Made by a program: the position numbers and the translations under genes
The notes under the pieces: model-generated
What the model was told of the DNA's origin: nothing
The model's input: the letters and a program-made list of their open reading frames with translations, nothing else
Database searches by the model: none
Assembly: GCF_902364355.1 (NCBI RefSeq)
Contig: NZ_CABJDK010000001.1
Location: forward strand, 368,264 to 432,263
Reading direction: 5' to 3'
DNA from: Collinsella aerofaciens
GTDB taxonomy: Bacteria > Actinomycetota > Coriobacteriia > Coriobacteriales > Coriobacteriaceae
Length of the DNA stretch: 64,000 nucleotides
Shown: positions 49,947-59,662 of the stretch, piece after piece
How positions within the stretch are numbered: position 1 is the first letter of the stretch
How the letters are laid out: each line of letters starts with the position of its first letter

Positions 49947-49960
49947 TGCATATTCATGCA
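49947..49960 (-). promoter_or_regulatory. Probable ARG box upstream of argC
   Basis: TGCATGAATATGCA on the minus strand is nearly palindromic and resembles the ArgR site consensus (TGAATA plus an ATTCA-type half). It lies upstream of the first gene of the arginine operon. Support is by sequence likeness only. Confidence 0.45.
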
Positions 49961-50005
49961 TTGAAACATTCCCGACACATTCGCTTGAAGGAATTGACAA
50001 ATGGA

Positions 50006-50059
50006 GCGGGCCCCGTATTGACCGGCGCTCCTAACGGCGCCGGGCAATACGGGGCCCGC
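50006..50059 (-). terminator. Long hairpin between PNPOx genes and argC
   Basis: 15-bp perfect arms GCGGGCCCCGTATTG / CAATACGGGGCCCGC enclose an inner hairpin CCGGCGC / GCGCCGG. It lies 38 bp after the stop of the PNPOx gene. No T-run follows, so it may act as an mRNA 3' stabiliser. Its inner sequence GGCGCTCCTAACGG recurs at 57761. Confidence 0.6.
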
Positions 50060-50096
50060 CCATGCGAAAACCAAGTTGTTAGGATAAGCCAGCTGG

Positions 50097-50507
50097 CTAG
50101 AGCTCGACCGGCACCCATTCGTCGTGATTGCAGATAAAAGCCTCGGGATCCTCGACGCTAAAGAAGACGAGCGTGGGGTCGTTAGGCCCCTCATAGTGCT
50201 CGCCCAGGCGCTCTAGATGCTTCCACCCGGCTTCGCGCATTTCGCTCGAAGCCCGGTCTTCCAGTCCCGCACGCCCGCGCAGGATCAACCAACCGTGGCC
50301 CGGCCACCAACTCGTGGCCTCAAAGCGCTGGTTTTGCAGCAGCTCCTGCCACACATCTTTGGTGCGCGCTGTCACAAACCACAGCCTGCCGTCCTGAATC
50401 TGTGCAAACGAGAACGGACGCACATGCGGCTGCCCGTCCACGCTCGTCGCCAGATACCACGCCGGCACCGACGTCAGATACTCCAGCACCGTATTCAATC
50501 CGTCCAC
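50097..50507 (-). CDS. Pyridoxamine 5'-phosphate oxidase-fold protein (paralogue 1)
   Basis: 136 aa from GTG 50507, which follows AGGAGG; the upstream ATG has no such site. The split-barrel core reads VPAWYLATSVDGQPHVRPFSF and RLWFVTARTKDVWQEL, typical of small FMN- or F420-binding PNPOx-like proteins (general stress protein 26 type). It probably binds a flavin; the substrate is unknown. It lies 54 bp after a close paralogue, so the two arose by tandem duplication. Confidence 0.82.
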   Translation of the reverse strand: MDGLNTVLEYLTSVPAWYLATSVDGQPHVRPFSFAQIQDGRLWFVTARTKDVWQELLQNQRFEATSWWPGHGWLILRGRAGLEDRASSEMREAGWKHLERLGEHYEGPNDPTLVFFSVEDPEAFICNHDEWVPVEL

Positions 50508-50561
50508 GTTTCCTCCTGTCGCCTGACCAGTCTTTTTGCAATGGGTAGTCAATTTGGGAAA

Positions 50562-51008
50562 TCAGAGCTCGAGGCGCTCTTCGCTGCCGTCGATATCGCA
50601 GAACCGTGCGGCGATGTTGCGGACCGAGAAGAATGCAAGGCGACCGTCGTTGGCGCTATCGTGTTGCTCGCCAATGCCCACCATGTGCCTAAAGCCCGCC
50701 TGGCGCACCTTGTCGCTCACGACTGCATCGTCCTCGAGCGCGGCCTCACCGGTTAACACGATCCAGCACTCCCCCGGCTTCCAGCCCGATACCTCAAACT
50801 TGGGATTCGCGCTCAACTCCGCCCACACGTCCTTGTCGCGCGACGTGCAAAACCACAGCTTGCCGTCATCGACCATGGCAAACGAAAACGGCCTCACGCG
50901 GGGCTGATGCCCGTCGCTCGCATCGGTCGTAGCAAGATACCACGCCGGAATGCGCCTGAGATACGAGCAGACGCGCTCGAGCTGAGCCGTGCGATCGATG
51001 TCGGTCAT
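50562..51008 (-). CDS. Pyridoxamine 5'-phosphate oxidase-fold protein (paralogue 2)
   Basis: 148 aa. IPAWYLATTDASDGHQPRVRPFSF, KLWFCTSRDKDVWAEL and GWKPGECWIVLTGEA align block by block with paralogue 1. Same small split-barrel flavin-binding fold. It ends LEL, like the VEL of paralogue 1. It sits 31 bp after the ecfT stop, so it could be read with the riboflavin transporter operon; a flavin-binding product there would make sense (inference). Confidence 0.82.
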   Translation of the reverse strand: MTDIDRTAQLERVCSYLRRIPAWYLATTDASDGHQPRVRPFSFAMVDDGKLWFCTSRDKDVWAELSANPKFEVSGWKPGECWIVLTGEAALEDDAVVSDKVRQAGFRHMVGIGEQHDSANDGRLAFFSVRNIAARFCDIDGSEERLEL

Positions 51009-51038
51009 AGAGACCCCTTTCTTGCGCTCGAATCGAGC

Positions 51039-51839
51039 TTAGACAAATTGAAGATTGATAACGACAACGCATACCACCAGCAGCGCCGTCACCACCGCAG
51101 CCAGCGCATCCCCGCGGCGAAATGCAAGCGCATGCAGGCGCGTGCGGCCCTGCTCGCCGTGATAGCAGCGTGCATCCATGGCGGCAGACAACGTCTCGGC
51201 ATGACGGAACACGCCCGTGAACAGTGGAATCGCCACACTGCCGAGCATACGCACGCCGCCGAGCGGGCCACCCGTTACGCGTGCACCGCGGCTTGCCTGC
51301 GCGTCCGCCGTCTGTTTCATCTCGGTGGCAAATTGCGGCATAAACCGCAGCGCGATACCCATAATCATGCCGAGCTCGTGCGCCGGAAGCCCCACGCGCG
51401 CAAATGGTGCGAGCAGGCGCTCAAAACCCGCGGTGAGGTCGAGCGTCGGCGTGGTGAGTGTAATGGCGCTCATGCCGGCCATCATCAGGGTCAGACGGCA
51501 CGCCATAAACGCCGCAGAACGCAGCGAGCCCTCGCTCACCTGCAAAAAGCCAAGCTGCCACAGGGTGCGGCCACTCTGGTCGGAAAACAGGTTGAGTACC
51601 GCGACCACTACGACAATCGCCAGCAGTGGCGCCATCGATGATAGGACCCGGCGCAACGGCACTCGGGCTGCGACATAGACCAGCACGACAAACATTGCGA
51701 CCGGAACCAACCCGCGGAAGATCCCGACAGTGAGCACAGTGATCAGAAATGCGAAACCTAGGAGCAGCTTAGTGCGCGGATCCAGGCGATGCACCGCGCT
51801 ATCCCCGGGATAGTAGCTGCCAAATGAGAACGCCTCCAT
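51039..51839 (-). CDS. ecfT: Energy-coupling factor transporter transmembrane protein EcfT
   Basis: 266 aa from ATG 51839, which overlaps the ATPase stop by one base (TAATG). It has SAVHRLDPRTKLLLGF at the N-terminus, several membrane segments, and the two Ala-Arg-Gly coupling helices (AQASRGARVTGG and AMDARCYHGEQGRTR) that bind the ATPases. It links the S component to ATP hydrolysis in the plasma membrane. Confidence 0.92.
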   Translation of the reverse strand: MEAFSFGSYYPGDSAVHRLDPRTKLLLGFAFLITVLTVGIFRGLVPVAMFVVLVYVAARVPLRRVLSSMAPLLAIVVVVAVLNLFSDQSGRTLWQLGFLQVSEGSLRSAAFMACRLTLMMAGMSAITLTTPTLDLTAGFERLLAPFARVGLPAHELGMIMGIALRFMPQFATEMKQTADAQASRGARVTGGPLGGVRMLGSVAIPLFTGVFRHAETLSAAMDARCYHGEQGRTRLHALAFRRGDALAAVVTALLVVCVVVINLQFV

Positions 51840-53743
51840 TAGTAGCCCTCCTCTCGCGTGGGCGCCTTGGAACCAGCCTGACACGGAACCCTCAAAGGCA
51901 CGTCCGCGCAGCCCAGCAGCAAGCCGGCCAGCTCGTCGGCCAGCGCCTCAACCGTATAAAGCTTGTCGCAGCGGAGCGGCACACCGGCTTGCGCGAGCGC
52001 CAGCGCCATGCGCTGGGCGGCAGGAACGCCCAGGCCGATCGACTTGAGCTCGTTCGCGTGCGCAAAAACCTGCACGGGCGTTCCCTCGGCAAACACCGCG
52101 CCCTCGTTCATCACAACAATACGGTCACAACAATTTGCCAGGTCATCCATGCTGTGCGAAACCATGACAACGGTCAGGCCATCGCGGTGAAGTCGATCGA
52201 TAAGCTCAAGGAAATCCCTGCGCGCAGCCGGATCGAGCCCCGCCATGGGTTCATCGAGCACCAGGACTTCGGGCTCCATGGCGAGCACGCCGGCGAATGC
52301 CACGCGCCGTTGCTGACCGCCCGAAAGCTCGAAGGGACTCTTGTCGCCGACCGTGGAAAGGTCGAGGCCCACGCGCGAGAGCGACGACTCGACGCGACGG
52401 TCGACTTCATCTTGCGGCAAGCCAAGGTTGTGCGGGCCAAACGCCACGTCCTGCGTCACGGTTTCGGCAAACAGCTGACGCTCGGGATATTGAAACACCA
52501 CGCCGACCTTGGCCTTAACCGCGGCGGCGTCTTTCTTGTTTGACAGATCGAGCCCCAGCGCGCGAACGAATCCCTCCTGGGGACGAATCAGGCCGTTGAG
52601 ATGCTGAACCAGCGTCGACTTACCCGAACCGGTATGGCCCGCAAGGCCCAGGAACTCACCACGACGCACCGTTAGCGACACATTGCGCAACGCCCAGGGG
52701 CTGTTTGGATCGTTGCCCCACAGAGCCTGTTTACTCGATGCGTCCGTAGTGGCCGAGCGCTTGCGCCAGCGACGGCGCTCGCGGGCGCTCAGCGAATAGC
52801 TATACGAAAGGTGCGAAATCTCGATGACGGGCTCCAGCGCGTCTGCGCCATCGATTGCAGAGGAGACGTTGTCGGGAATACGAGAATCGGATGCGAAAGG
52901 CCGCCCGGCGATGCCTGTCCCACTCCGCTCGGCATAAGTCTGCGCTATATCGGCGACCATATCCGCCTCGCGCACCCGTGCGCAAATGGGCACGTCCTTC
53001 GCGCGAAGCGCCCTGCCAAGACAGCACGATGCCGGCATATCCAGGTTCAGCCGCGCGAGTTCGTCCGCCCGCGTCAAGATTTCCTCGGGCGTACCGAGCA
53101 TGGCAACGCGCCCTGCCCGAAACACCGCGACACGATCGGCCTCGGCGGCCTCTTCCATAAAGTGCGTAATCATCACGACGGTCATGCCGCAATCGTGGAG
53201 CGCGTGGCAAGCCTTCATGAGGCCCTTGCGTCCACGCGGATCGAGCATCGAGGAAGCCTCGTCCAATATGAGCACGCGCGGTTCCATGGCGAGCACACCG
53301 GCAAGCGCCACGCGCTGCTTTTGGCCGCCCGAAAGCGCGTGGGTCTCGCGGCGCTCAAAGCCCACCAGGCCCACGCCCTTCAGCGCCTCGCGTACGCGCT
53401 GCGCAATTTGTGCCGATGGCACGCCAAGGTTTTCAGGACCAAACGCAACGTCATCTTCGACAAGCGTTGCCACCAGCTGGTCATCGGGATTCTGGAATAC
53501 CATGCCCGCGGTCGAGCGGATGTCGTAGACCAGCTCGGGATCGGACGCATCCATGCCGTTGATGCGTACCGTGCCCGCATCGGGCTGCAGCAGCGCATTC
53601 AGATGCTTGGCAAACGTCGACTTGCCCGACCCATTGCCACCGAGAATGCAGAAAAACTCGCCGTCCTCGATATTCAGATCGACGCCGTCGAGCGCCGGTA
53701 CGGCACCGTCATAGCTAAAGGAAACGCCCCGACACTCAATCAT
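51839..53743 (-). CDS. ecfA: Fused energy-coupling factor ATPase EcfA1-EcfA2
   Basis: 634 aa with two complete ABC domains. The first has LGGNGSGKSTFAKHLNALL, LSGGQKQRVALAGVLAM and VLILDEASSMLDP. The second has LAGHTGSGKSTLVQHLNGLI, LSGGQQRRVAFAGVLAM and VLVLDEPMAGLDP. The linker (about 280-340) is Arg/Ser-rich. Most Gram-positives have two separate genes; fusion occurs in some actinobacteria. The gene overlaps the S component by 4 bp and ecfT by one. Confidence 0.94.
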   Translation of the reverse strand: MIECRGVSFSYDGAVPALDGVDLNIEDGEFFCILGGNGSGKSTFAKHLNALLQPDAGTVRINGMDASDPELVYDIRSTAGMVFQNPDDQLVATLVEDDVAFGPENLGVPSAQIAQRVREALKGVGLVGFERRETHALSGGQKQRVALAGVLAMEPRVLILDEASSMLDPRGRKGLMKACHALHDCGMTVVMITHFMEEAAEADRVAVFRAGRVAMLGTPEEILTRADELARLNLDMPASCCLGRALRAKDVPICARVREADMVADIAQTYAERSGTGIAGRPFASDSRIPDNVSSAIDGADALEPVIEISHLSYSYSLSARERRRWRKRSATTDASSKQALWGNDPNSPWALRNVSLTVRRGEFLGLAGHTGSGKSTLVQHLNGLIRPQEGFVRALGLDLSNKKDAAAVKAKVGVVFQYPERQLFAETVTQDVAFGPHNLGLPQDEVDRRVESSLSRVGLDLSTVGDKSPFELSGGQQRRVAFAGVLAMEPEVLVLDEPMAGLDPAARRDFLELIDRLHRDGLTVVMVSHSMDDLANCCDRIVVMNEGAVFAEGTPVQVFAHANELKSIGLGVPAAQRMALALAQAGVPLRCDKLYTVEALADELAGLLLGCADVPLRVPCQAGSKAPTREEGY

Positions 53744-54330
53744 GCGCGGCCTTTGACCTGGTCCTTTTTAGGCGTGATGAGGTTGGAGACCGCCTTGTAC
53801 ACCGCAAGCGTCAACACCGAGTTAAGCACGGTCTTGATAAGGTTGAACGGCAGTACGGCAGGAATCATGAGCGGGGCGATCACATCGACCGAGCCATACC
53901 AGAACCATACGCCAATGGTAAGGTTTGCGACCATAGACAGCGCTGTAGCGGCAATGACGCCGAGCACCAGGCCAATCACGGCACCCTTATAGGTATGCAT
54001 CTTCTGGTAGACGATAGCCGCGGGCAGAATGTAGCCCAGCGTGGCAACCAGGTTCATAAGCGCGCCGACCCAGTCACCCGTGGTGAGCGCATGGATAACG
54101 ATCGCCATGGCGGCAACAGCAGTGCCGGCACCAGGACCATACGCAAACCCGCACACCATCGCCGGCACCAGCGACGGGTCATACGTCAAAAACGGCGCCG
54201 AAGGAAGGATGGGCAGCTGCACATACATAAACAGGGCGCCCAAGGCGCACATCAGCGCCATGGTAACGAGCTGTTTGGTGCTCCACCTATTCGTGTTCTC
54301 AAAATGGATATGCTGCGACTGTTCAGACAT
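53740..54330 (-). CDS. ribU: ECF transporter S component, riboflavin type (RibU)
   Basis: 196 aa from ATG 54330; the ATG seven codons earlier lies inside the riboswitch 3' end. Six membrane segments are predicted, with the S-component start STKQLVTMALMCALGALFMYVQLPILP. Substrate is assigned from the FMN riboswitch that immediately precedes it, together with RibU-like spacing. It is coupled to the ATPase gene by ATGA. It imports riboflavin. Confidence 0.88.
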   Translation of the reverse strand: MSEQSQHIHFENTNRWSTKQLVTMALMCALGALFMYVQLPILPSAPFLTYDPSLVPAMVCGFAYGPGAGTAVAAMAIVIHALTTGDWVGALMNLVATLGYILPAAIVYQKMHTYKGAVIGLVLGVIAATALSMVANLTIGVWFWYGSVDVIAPLMIPAVLPFNLIKTVLNSVLTLAVYKAVSNLITPKKDQVKGRA

Positions 54331-54348
54331 AAGATCACCTGCCTCTTT

Positions 54349-54522
54349 CATCCGGACTCTAACCGTTGGTACTGGAATCTCACCAGTTCAGCCGGCATGC
54401 GAACCAACGCACACACGGGTCGCGGACTCATCGGCTCGGCCGCAGGCATCTCGCCTGCTCCGCGGCACCCCTTTGGCACCGCCCGATTTACCGCCAGTGG
54501 GGAATTCCACCCCGCCCTGAAA
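54349..54522 (-). ncRNA. FMN riboswitch (RFN element)
   Basis: The minus strand carries the conserved FMN aptamer blocks in order: AGGGCGGGGTGGAATTCCCC, ACTGGCGGTAAAT, a variable arm, GAGCCGATGAGTCCGCGACCC, GCATGCCGGCTGAACTGGTG and AGATTCCAGTACCAACGGTT, ending AGAGTCCGGATGAAAG. The ribosome site for ribU (AGAGG/AGGTG) follows directly, so control is probably at translation start. No separate terminator stem is obvious. Confidence 0.95.
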
Positions 54523-54533
54523 CAGCACTTGCA

Positions 54534-54561
54534 AGTGTAGCACGAGCAATCGTTCGCGCAA
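54534..54561 (-). promoter_or_regulatory. Promoter of the riboswitch-ribU operon
   Basis: Minus strand: -35 TTGCGC and -10 TACACT with 16 bp between them, about 12 bp before the aptamer begins. Moderate match. Confidence 0.5.
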
Positions 54562-54753
54562 GTATGCCAAGGGTAATTTGTGGTGGGGAAACGCTCCAGA
54601 AATGCGGTAGGGACAAGTTAGCGCAACAACCACGTCCTCCATCCGCCCCAAAGTAGCGCGCCTTTCGCGGCAGAGCCGCGAAACAGCGACCGGGACACGC
54701 ATCCCCCACAACCACGTCCTTCTCCGCCCGCCGACCTCAAGGCCGTAAACGCA
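54562..54753. other. Gene-free stretch upstream of the ribU promoter
   Basis: No coding sequence. It holds a perfect hairpin TTCGCGGC AGA GCCGCGAA (54664-54682) and a diverged direct repeat, ACAACCACGTCCTCCATCCG (54627) and ACAACCACGTCCTTCTCCGC (54708). Confidence 0.45.
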
Positions 54754-54896
54754 GGGAATCCGGGGGCGTGACGGGGTTTCTCTCCGGAACATTCCGCAGG
54801 ACGCAAAGAGGCTCCGCAGCACGAAGCGCGATGCGGAGCCTCTTTGCATGTCCGAGGACGTTCCGGAGAGAAACCCCGTCACGCCCCCGGATTCCC
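54754..54896. repeat. Giant perfect inverted repeat downstream of groEL
   Basis: 37-bp perfectly complementary arms (54754-54790 and 54860-54896; left arm begins GGGAATCCGGGGGCGTGACG) enclose a second perfect hairpin whose stem begins GCAAAGAGGCTCCGCA (54803-54847). It ends 26 bp before the groEL stop codon coordinate, so it is at the 3' end of the operon. A similar object lies upstream of groES at 57118. Confidence 0.85.
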
Positions 54897-54922
54897 GGTG
54901 GGAGTTCTAGACCTTGTCGGCC

Positions 54923-56638
<1,716 letters not shown>

Positions 56639-56656
56639 TCAGAGATTCTGACGAGA

Positions 56657-56950
56657 CTAGGCCTCGACGACGGCGTAGATGTCGTCGGCGCGCATCAGCA
56701 GATACTTCTCGCCGTCGACCTTGACCTCGTTGCCACCGAACTTACCGTAGATGACAACGTCACCGACCTTGACGTCCATGGGGATGCGCTCACCCTTGTC
56801 GTTGACCTTGCCGGCGCCAACGGCAACGATGGTGCCGCGCTGCGGCTTCTCCTGAGCGTTGCTGGCGATATACAGACCAGAAGCGGTCTTCTGCTCGGCC
56901 TCGTCGGGCTTGACCAGAACACGATCTGCAAGCGGCTTCAAAGACGACAT
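56657..56950 (-). CDS. groES: 10 kDa chaperonin GroES
   Basis: 97 aa. SLKPLADRVLVKPDEAEQKT at the N-terminus and the mobile loop KTASGLYIASNAQEKPQRG are typical, with VGDVVIYGKFGGNEVKVDGEKYLL near the end. It caps GroEL. The start ATG follows AGGAGGA. No CIRCE (TTAGCACTC-N9-GAGTGCTAA) is present upstream. The only candidate control element is an inverted AAAAAAT pair at 57057. Confidence 0.96.
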   Translation of the reverse strand: MSSLKPLADRVLVKPDEAEQKTASGLYIASNAQEKPQRGTIVAVGAGKVNDKGERIPMDVKVGDVVIYGKFGGNEVKVDGEKYLLMRADDIYAVVEA

Positions 56951-57056
56951 GCTTGTCTCCTCCTTTTTGGGCCGCGTGGTTATGCCACGCGAATTAACCC
57001 TTTTTGTTTGCGTACGCGTTGAATGGTACCCACGAATGGCGGGTTATACAACACGG

Positions 57057-57083
57057 AGTCAAAAAATCTTATTTTTTGGCACT
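57057..57083 (-). promoter_or_regulatory. Inverted AAAAAAT pair upstream of groES, possible operator
   Basis: AGTCAAAAAAT and ATTTTTTGGCACT face each other across CTT. It lies just upstream of the likely groES promoter. It could be an operator of an unidentified heat-shock regulator or simply a terminator-like hairpin. Confidence 0.3.
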
Positions 57084-57117
57084 TAGATTTTCTGAATGCC
57101 GGGGGATAACTTAGCGG

Positions 57118-57254
57118 TGGCTCCCGGGGCGGACCGGAGGGCATGAAGTTTGCTGCTCTACAGTCCTGCGCAAGACGGAAAGCACATTAAGTGCTTTCCT
57201 TTGCGTGCGGAACTCGCGACAAACTTCATGCCCTCCGGTCCGCCCCGGGAGCCA
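57118..57254. repeat. Giant perfect inverted repeat upstream of groES
   Basis: 35-bp perfect arms (57118-57152 and 57220-57254; left arm begins TGGCTCCCGGGGCGGACCGG) enclose an inner hairpin GAAAGCAC / GTGCTTTC. Arm sequence differs from the repeat at 54754. Read on the minus strand, the spacer contains TTCCGCACGCAAAG, close to TTCCGCAGGACGCAAAG in the other copy. Confidence 0.85.
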
Positions 57255-57363
57255 GGTTGACTAATTCGGGCCCGGCATTCGGAAAAGTCAGTGCAGCAAA
57301 ATGGCGATGCGGATAGCGACATGGGCATGGTTTTCGCCGCGCACACGGGTCCCCTGGGGAGCA

Positions 57364-57601
57364 CCGTGCATTTTTTCGAGTATTCAACAGGCCAGGACGG
57401 CTGCATACGCGCCGGACAAACCATATTGGTCCCAAGGACGCCTTCGACCGGCGATTTGAGTCGGCAGACAAACCCCGTCAGGACAAAAAGGCTTGCTTCG
57501 CGCCGCACCGGACCGCAAAATAACGTCGAGCTCCGCGATGCTACCTGACTGTAGCGGCACCGGCGGGGCTTGCGGTGCTGAATACTCCGTTTTTTGCACG
57601 G
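57364..57601. repeat. Inverted-end element of unknown nature
   Basis: The left end CCGTGCA-TTTTTTC-GAGTATTCA and the right end, read as its complement, CCGTGCA-AAAAACG-GAGTATTCA share both outer blocks in inverted orientation, with an unpaired T/A run between them. The 238-bp unit has no recognisable gene. Confidence 0.4.
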
Positions 57602-57789
57602 CCCAGGCGGGGGTACATCAGGACCAGAAAAATCAATCCAACCTTTTTATGCAATCTGCAATGGGAAGTATGCAAAACACCAAGAGACGGCATTACTGAT
57701 GTCCAAATTGAGCGCGGGGCAGCGGCGCCTCCGCCCCGCGCCCAAATCAAGCAGAGCGGGGGCGCTCCTAACGGACCCCATAGGCAAAC

Positions 57790-57837
57790 AAACGCGGCTC
57801 GAGCGCCATCCCAAAATAGGCTGCCCGAGCCGCGTTT
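57790..57837 (-). terminator. Terminator of the amidohydrolase gene
   Basis: 12-bp perfect stem AAACGCGGCTCG / CGAGCCGCGTTT with a 24-nt loop, 19 bp after the stop codon on the minus strand, followed by TGTTTG. Confidence 0.8.
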
Positions 57838-57856
57838 AACGGTACGGCATGAATAC

Positions 57857-59494
57857 TTAGCGCTCGTAAATCATGTTGCCCGCCAGGTAGGTGGCCTGAA
57901 CTTTGGTGACCTGGAGCTCTTGGGGGTCAACGGTGAGCGGGTTTTGGTCCAGGACTACCAGATCGGCGTATTTGCCGGGCTCCAGGCTGCCGAGGTTTTG
58001 CTCGTCGCCCGCTGCATAGGCGCTGCCCAGGGTGTAGTTGCGCAGAGCCGTTGCCGCATCGATACGCTCGCTCGGCAACCAGCCGCCCTCGGGCCAGTGG
58101 CTGCGGGGGTCTTGGCGCGTAATAGCCGTGTAGAGCACGTTCATGCTGGTAACAGCTGTGATGGGGCTATCGGTGCCGAAGGCTTGGCGGATGCCGCGCT
58201 GCTTATAGGTCGCAAACGGCCACATGATGCGGCTACGCTCCAAGCCCAGGTCGCGCTCCGGACCACCCGGGTCGAGTGTGATATGACAGGGCTGGCTCGA
58301 GGCAATGACGTTGAGTTTGCGCAGACGATCGATGTCCTCGGGCAGCAGATTCTCCAAATGCTCAAGCGTATTATGGCCGTGCTGGGGCAAGCCGTAGAGC
58401 TCTGCCGCCTCCTCAAAGATATCGAGTGCGGCATGGATGGCACCGTCGCCGATGACGTGGATGCGCACGGTATGGTCACGCTCGGCTGCCGCCAAAACCA
58501 ACTTGCGCATACGCTCGACAGGGACCGTCAGGCGGCCCTGGTCGCCCGGGAAGCGCGGGTTGGTATAGGGCTCAGTGAGGTATGCGGTATGCTCGCTCGA
58601 CACGCCGTCGAAGAACTGTTTAAAGCCTGGCGCCGAGAGCAGCGCGTTGTTCGCGTAGCGGGTCTGGAGTTCTTCCAAGCGCGACTGGTCATCCAGCAGC
58701 GTGGGAAACAGATGGGCGCGGATGCCCAGCTTGCCGGAGGCCTGTAGCTTCTCGTAAACATCGTCGCGAATAAAGTCGCAGCCCGGCATGGGCATGAGCG
58801 ACATATCGCAGATTGAGGTGATGCCTTGCTCGGCCATACGCTTCATCTGGTCGGCGTAAGCGCTCGCGATGCGGTCCTCGCCCAGCCACTCCAGGCAGCG
58901 CGGCAGCAGCTGCATAGCAGCCGCCTCGTGGGCGATACCCGTAAGCTTGCCATTTGCATCTTTGTCGTAACTGCCACCCACCGGAGGCTCGCTGTCGCGC
59001 GTAACGCCGAGCGCCTCGAGTGCGCGGCTGTTGAGCCACAGCGTGTGCCCGTCGCCCGAGTACATAACGCAGGGACGATCGGGAAATGCCGCATCGAGCG
59101 ACGCCTTAGTGGGATGCTCGGGCGGGTCCCAGCGGTAGTCGCGCCAACCCTGCGTTACAACCCAAGCGTCGTCGGGCAGGTCCTGGGAAAACTCAAGCGC
59201 GTGTTGTACCAGCGCCGCCTCGGACGTGCCCATATCCATGAGCATGTACGGCGAGGAACCGACCGAGGTATGGAAGAAGTGCAGATGAGCGTCATGGAAA
59301 CCGGGGCAGACAAACTGCTCGCCGTAGTCGATAACCGACGTGGCGGCAGGAGCGGCGGCAATCACGTCATCGGGCGCACCGACCGCGACGATACGGTCGC
59401 CTGCAATGGCAATCGCCAGCTCGCGGGCGGTATCGATACCGTCTTGCGCGGTAAAGACGTTCTTGGAGCGGATAATCCGATCGATATGTTGCAT
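57857..59494 (-). CDS. Amidohydrolase, YtcJ-like (Amidohydro_3 family)
   Basis: 545 aa from ATG 59494; a nearby in-frame ATG at 59500 is an alternative. The metal site D-A-H-L-H in CPGFHDAHLHFFHT, the later VRIHVIGDGAIHAALDIFE (His) and AFGTDSPI (Asp) are the YtcJ/AepA pattern of N-substituted amide hydrolases. No signal peptide is seen. The substrate is unknown. It is divergent from the M20 gene across 168 bp, which suggests a shared regulatory region. Confidence 0.9.
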   Translation of the reverse strand: MQHIDRIIRSKNVFTAQDGIDTARELAIAIAGDRIVAVGAPDDVIAAAPAATSVIDYGEQFVCPGFHDAHLHFFHTSVGSSPYMLMDMGTSEAALVQHALEFSQDLPDDAWVVTQGWRDYRWDPPEHPTKASLDAAFPDRPCVMYSGDGHTLWLNSRALEALGVTRDSEPPVGGSYDKDANGKLTGIAHEAAAMQLLPRCLEWLGEDRIASAYADQMKRMAEQGITSICDMSLMPMPGCDFIRDDVYEKLQASGKLGIRAHLFPTLLDDQSRLEELQTRYANNALLSAPGFKQFFDGVSSEHTAYLTEPYTNPRFPGDQGRLTVPVERMRKLVLAAAERDHTVRIHVIGDGAIHAALDIFEEAAELYGLPQHGHNTLEHLENLLPEDIDRLRKLNVIASSQPCHITLDPGGPERDLGLERSRIMWPFATYKQRGIRQAFGTDSPITAVTSMNVLYTAITRQDPRSHWPEGGWLPSERIDAATALRNYTLGSAYAAGDEQNLGSLEPGKYADLVVLDQNPLTVDPQELQVTKVQATYLAGNMIYER

Positions 59495-59662
59495 GGGCAT
59501 CCCCGTCTCTGGCAGGAAATTCAACACTCCCGAGTGTACTCCCCCGCCCCTGTTACAAAACGCCAAGCGGCAAACGGCATCTTTGCCAGGCCAAGTGGCA
59601 GGTGGCATACTGGAGAGAGCTTGTACGAATTGCGCGATGGCACAGCAAGGAGCAAATCGACC

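Larger units (their letters stand above)
56951..57856. other. 906-bp intergenic stretch between groES and the amidohydrolase
   Basis: No supported gene. In order it holds the groES leader with a CGCGTGG/CCACGCG hairpin (56972-56992), a possible promoter (TTGTAT and TACCAT, 17 bp, minus strand, about 57025-57053), an inverted AAAAAAT pair, a giant inverted repeat (57118-57254), an inverted element (57364-57601), a GCGCGGGGC hairpin (57712-57741) and a terminator (57790-57837). Short frames here match nothing I know. Confidence 0.55.

Noticed and set aside
49892..49950. Short reading frame before argC as an arginine leader peptide
   Set aside because: It has no run of arginine codons and no terminator hairpin follows it; an ArgR-type palindrome explains control better.
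57291..57750. Several short frames in the groES-amidohydrolase gap
   Set aside because: No ribosome sites, unlike codon use, and no recognisable protein. The inverted-end element explains the region better.
58826..59662. Upstream extension of the M20 gene on the plus strand
   Set aside because: It is antisense to the amidohydrolase, lacks family sequence, and the ATG at 59663 has AAGGAG and begins where the M20 family begins.
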